DNA from: Candidatus Bathyarchaeota archaeon RBG_13_52_12 | GTDB lineage: Archaea; Thermoproteota; Bathyarchaeia; TCS64 | DNA: 6,400 nucleotides | Reading direction: 5' to 3' | NCBI GenBank assembly: GCA_001774245.1 | Contig: MEZF01000037.1 | Coordinates: 382-6,781, forward strand | In this document: one piece after another, positions 4,634-6,400 of the stretch | Position numbering within the stretch: the stretch's first letter is position 1 | Layout of the letters: every line of letters starts with the position of its first letter | Program-made: the position numbers and the translations under genes | The notes under the pieces: model-generated | Databases searched by the model: none | Told to the model about the DNA's origin: nothing | What the model saw: the letters and a program-made list of their open reading frames with translations, nothing else

Positions 4634-4663
4634 AATTGCTCCCTGAGTATCCCTTAGGCAATT
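4634..4663 (-). terminator. Hairpin at the 3' end of the PIN-domain gene
   Basis: AATTG (4634-4638) pairs with CAATT (4659-4663), and CCTGAG (4642-4647) pairs with CTTAGG (4653-4658), with a 3-nt bulge. In minus-strand RNA one inner pair becomes a C-A mismatch. The stem covers the TAA stop (4654-4656) and is followed on the minus strand by ATTTTAG. It is a plausible transcription or mRNA 3' end signal. Confidence 0.4.
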
Positions 4664-5169
4664 CCCCTCAGGGCCTCCTCCGGGTCTGACTCGACGTTTA
4701 TCACCCTAATCCCCTCCACCGAAGCAGCATCAAGCAGCCTCTTATCCGCCCCTAGAAACAGGTCGCTGCCAGCCTCCCTCGATGAGGAGATCTGAAGCGC
4801 ATCCGCAACGCAGATGTGATGCTTGACTGCCAAGCTCCACGAGGCAGCCAAGGCCGAGTACGTTATCGGCAGCAGACTCAACGCCTCCAACCTGCTCATC
4901 TTGATGGACTCTGACACGATGTCGGCCCGCGCCCTCTTGAACTCAGCATCCGAGATGAGGCCCCTCACAAGGTACCTGTCGAACACTCCCACCGCCTCCC
5001 CGATGTTCCAGATCGAGAAGCTGATCTTCATCTTACCCGCCTCGGACTCCTCATAAACCCTGAGTGGGTTGATTGGTGTTCTGCCTGGTCCTTCTCCGTG
5101 GTAGTGTCTGGTTAATTGGGTTCTGATCTGGAATAGGTTGAGTGAGTCAAGCACGCGCTTAACGTTCAA
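4654..5169 (-). CDS. PIN-domain protein with an atypical, probably foreign N-terminus (171 aa)
   Basis: Residues 38-160 fit a PIN RNase fold: a YEESEAGKMKIS entry, then SIWNIGEAVGVFDRY with acidic E58, ICVADALQISSS with D123, and LFLGADKRLLDAA with D142. The usual first motif (a hydrophobic strand ending in Asp, such as YLDTNV) is missing or distorted. Only D8 in RVLDSLNLF is a candidate. Residues 10-36 (around TRHYHGEGPGRTPINPL) look instead like the N-terminal region of an IS5/IS4-type transposase. Codon choice also changes near 5061: CCA, ACA, AGA and GGA dominate before it, and GC-ending codons after it. The gene may therefore be a chimera or a decapitated toxin. The start is TTG at 5169, the first possible start after an in-frame TAG. 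No antitoxin ORF is seen beside it. Catalytic activity is doubtful. Confidence 0.7.
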   Translation of the reverse strand: MNVKRVLDSLNLFQIRTQLTRHYHGEGPGRTPINPLRVYEESEAGKMKISFSIWNIGEAVGVFDRYLVRGLISDAEFKRARADIVSESIKMSRLEALSLLPITYSALAASWSLAVKHHICVADALQISSSREAGSDLFLGADKRLLDAASVEGIRVINVESDPEEALRGIA

Positions 5170-5200
5170 CCTATGCTCATTGGAGAGTTGGTATGGGATC

Positions 5201-5208
5201 TATAATAA
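5201..5208 (-). promoter_or_regulatory. TATA-like box upstream of the chimeric PIN gene
   Basis: Minus-strand TTATTATA is centred 24-25 nt upstream of an ATG at 5180, which reads only four codons (MSIG, stop) and is out of frame with the PIN ORF starting at 5169. The promoter position suggests an original leaderless start at 5180 whose reading frame was later broken. Confidence 0.4.
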
Positions 5209-5262
5209 CTTCTAAACAGCCAAGCGCGCTACCCATCTCCGAAGAAGCTGTTGTTTTCGTGG

Positions 5263-6400
5263 CTACTTGCCGAACTCGAGCTCCTGAACGGGAGCTCCCT
5301 GGGGGAGGGATCCACTCCACTTGAATGCTCCCGGGCCCGTGTAGCGCACCTCTACGCTGTACGTGGGCTTCCAGACCACGGGGCCCGAGACGACGACGTC
5401 CCAGCCGCCTCCTGTGTACTGGATCCTGGTGACGCCGACGATGCCGTCGGGGACGAGGTTCTTCTCGCTCCACTCCGCAGGCGGCTCAGCCTTTACGTCG
5501 GGGTGGTTCACCAGGATGTACTTTACGCAGATGTCACGGGCCTCAACCGGGCCGATGATCTGCTGGTCGGCGGGCTTCTCCAGGCTCGTGCTCTCAGCCG
5601 TGACCACGCCGTCCACGCCCACGGTGCCCTCCCAGGTGAATGGCAGCGAGCCTCCGTAGGCAATCGAGACGGAGTAGGTCGGCTTGAGTACCACCGGGTG
5701 CTTGACCGTGATCACCCATGGGCCCGACGTGTACCTTGTGACGGAGACGCCGACGGTCTGCTGGGGCGTCAGGTCCTCCTCGACCCAGCCGAGCGGGACT
5801 GCGTAGCCCAGGTTGTAGGCCTTGATGATGTAATCCACAAGGTAGTCCCGGGCGGACTTGGGTGAGGTCACCTGGTCCTCGTCGACGTTAAGCATCTTCT
5901 GGTTGACCTCGTCCCAGACGTCGTCGATGATCGCGCGCGTCACCTGGCCCTCGTGGACCGTTATCCTGATTGTGTGCTGCTGGCTGTGCCCAAGTGTCAC
6001 GTGGCCGGTCCTGTCGCCGTACCCCGGGTAGCCGCAGACGAACCCGATGGTGACCTCGAAGGCGTTGGGCATGCGTAGTGTGTCGATCCTTAGGACCTTG
6101 ATCGTGTCCATGACCCCATCGAACTTGAACGTGGGGCAACCGTACAGCCATCTTAGGGCTGTCTGCTCTGCCTCCTCCTTCGTGTGTGTGCTCGGCAGCA
6201 TGCTCTGCTTGAGCTCATCCCACTTCTCGTCTATGACCGCCATGGTGACCACGCCCTCTGTCACGTGGATCCTGATGCTGTGGTGGGTGATGACCTGGGC
6301 GAGCACCTGGCCCGTCCTGTCTCCGTAGCCCGCGTGTGTGGAGTCAAACTCTACTGTGACCTGCCAGAAGCTCGGGTAGGCGAAGGTTTGCGCCTGCCAC
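5263..6400 (-). CDS. C-terminal part of a large tandem-repeat protein (378 codons in window, N-terminus off the right edge)
   Basis: The minus frame is open from the window edge to TAG at 5265-5263. A GTG at 6306 is only an internal codon: the repeat pattern continues upstream of it. The protein is built from about four units, each 102-114 residues, whose first strands begin near 6369 (FWQVTVEF), 6063 (AFEVTIGF), 5721 (PWVITVKH) and 5406 (GWDVVVSG). Units 1 and 2 are close, sharing GYGDRTG, then SIRI or TIRI, VTEG or VHEG, and WDE..Q.ML. Units 3 and 4 share PVV.KPTYSV and FTW or FKW. Between strands each unit carries a helix (for example ARDYLVDYI). This alpha-beta pattern recalls PepSY-like or similar extracytoplasmic repeat domains, but no family is recognised. 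Whether it has a signal peptide or anchor is unknown because the N-terminus is missing; no C-terminal membrane helix is seen. Confidence 0.85.
   Translation of the reverse strand, partial: WQAQTFAYPSFWQVTVEFDSTHAGYGDRTGQVLAQVITHHSIRIHVTEGVVTMAVIDEKWDELKQSMLPSTHTKEEAEQTALRWLYGCPTFKFDGVMDTIKVLRIDTLRMPNAFEVTIGFVCGYPGYGDRTGHVTLGHSQQHTIRITVHEGQVTRAIIDDVWDEVNQKMLNVDEDQVTSPKSARDYLVDYIIKAYNLGYAVPLGWVEEDLTPQQTVGVSVTRYTSGPWVITVKHPVVLKPTYSVSIAYGGSLPFTWEGTVGVDGVVTAESTSLEKPADQQIIGPVEARDICVKYILVNHPDVKAEPPAEWSEKNLVPDGIVGVTRIQYTGGGWDVVVSGPVVWKPTYSVEVRYTGPGAFKWSGSLPQGAPVQELEFGK

Larger units (their letters stand above)
4334..4653. other. AT-rich intergenic region without a recognised gene
   Basis: About 320 bases between the 5' end of the zinc-ribbon gene and the 3' end of the PIN-domain gene. 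It holds the zinc-ribbon promoter, a hairpin or pseudoknot-like dyad (4395-4420), an A-run (4438-4444), and a plus-strand TATA-like CTATATAAC (about 4469-4477) with only tiny ORFs after it. A 74-codon minus-strand frame (4390-4614) starts with GTG, has six Cys and no recognisable motif, and is probably chance. No tRNA features are seen. Confidence 0.4.

Noticed and set aside
5251..5865. 204-codon plus-strand frame opposite the repeat protein
   Set aside because: It mirrors a GC-rich coding strand; the minus-strand product has clear internal repeats while this one is low in recognisable motifs. A shadow frame.
1..6400. CRISPR array
   Set aside because: No regularly spaced direct repeats were found; the only long direct repeat is the 22-bp pair about 1 kb apart.

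Overview
This window looks like chromosomal DNA of a thermophilic archaeon, most likely Thermoproteota (Crenarchaeota). Three start codons have an A/T-rich TATA-like box centred about 26 nt upstream, as expected for leaderless archaeal transcripts (1859 minus, 2484 plus, 4333 minus). TTG starts are frequent, VapBC toxin-antitoxin genes are dense, and the mobile element is a tnpB-only IS200/IS605 type common in archaea. Genus cannot be assigned from the sequence alone.

Layout. Positions 1-185 hold no recognised gene but contain a nested inverted repeat (60-125) and a hairpin plus T-run terminator. On the minus strand, 186-1947 contains a complete IS1341-type element (tnpB with terminal hairpins). 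It abuts a short VapB-like antitoxin gene (580-738) and its VapC toxin gene (186-587). The tnpB stop codon overlaps the antitoxin start, so tnpB-vapB-vapC now read as one overlapping gene string. A small two-helix membrane protein gene (2083-2388) and a second vapBC pair with an AbrB-type antitoxin (2484-3069) lie on the plus strand.

From 3070 to the end, every recognised gene is on the minus strand. A Gfo/Idh/MocA-family sugar dehydrogenase gene (3208-4152), probably of the UDP-GlcNAc 3-dehydrogenase type, is split by one in-frame amber codon. It lies between two 22-bp near-identical direct repeats, and the right-hand copy is the 3' end of a small zinc-ribbon gene (4181-4333). An AT-rich gap follows (4334-4653). 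Next is a PIN-domain gene whose first 36 or so codons look foreign, perhaps from a transposase (4654-5169). Last is the C-terminal part of a large protein with tandem repeats, which runs off the right edge (5263-6400).

Most genes here are accessory: three PIN toxins, a transposon nuclease, a broken sugar-metabolism gene and a chimeric ORF. The region reads as a site of repeated insertion and decay. No complete new defence system is visible. The observations most worth checking are the tnpB-vapBC junction, the repeat-flanked amber-interrupted dehydrogenase, the chimeric PIN gene and the repeat protein.
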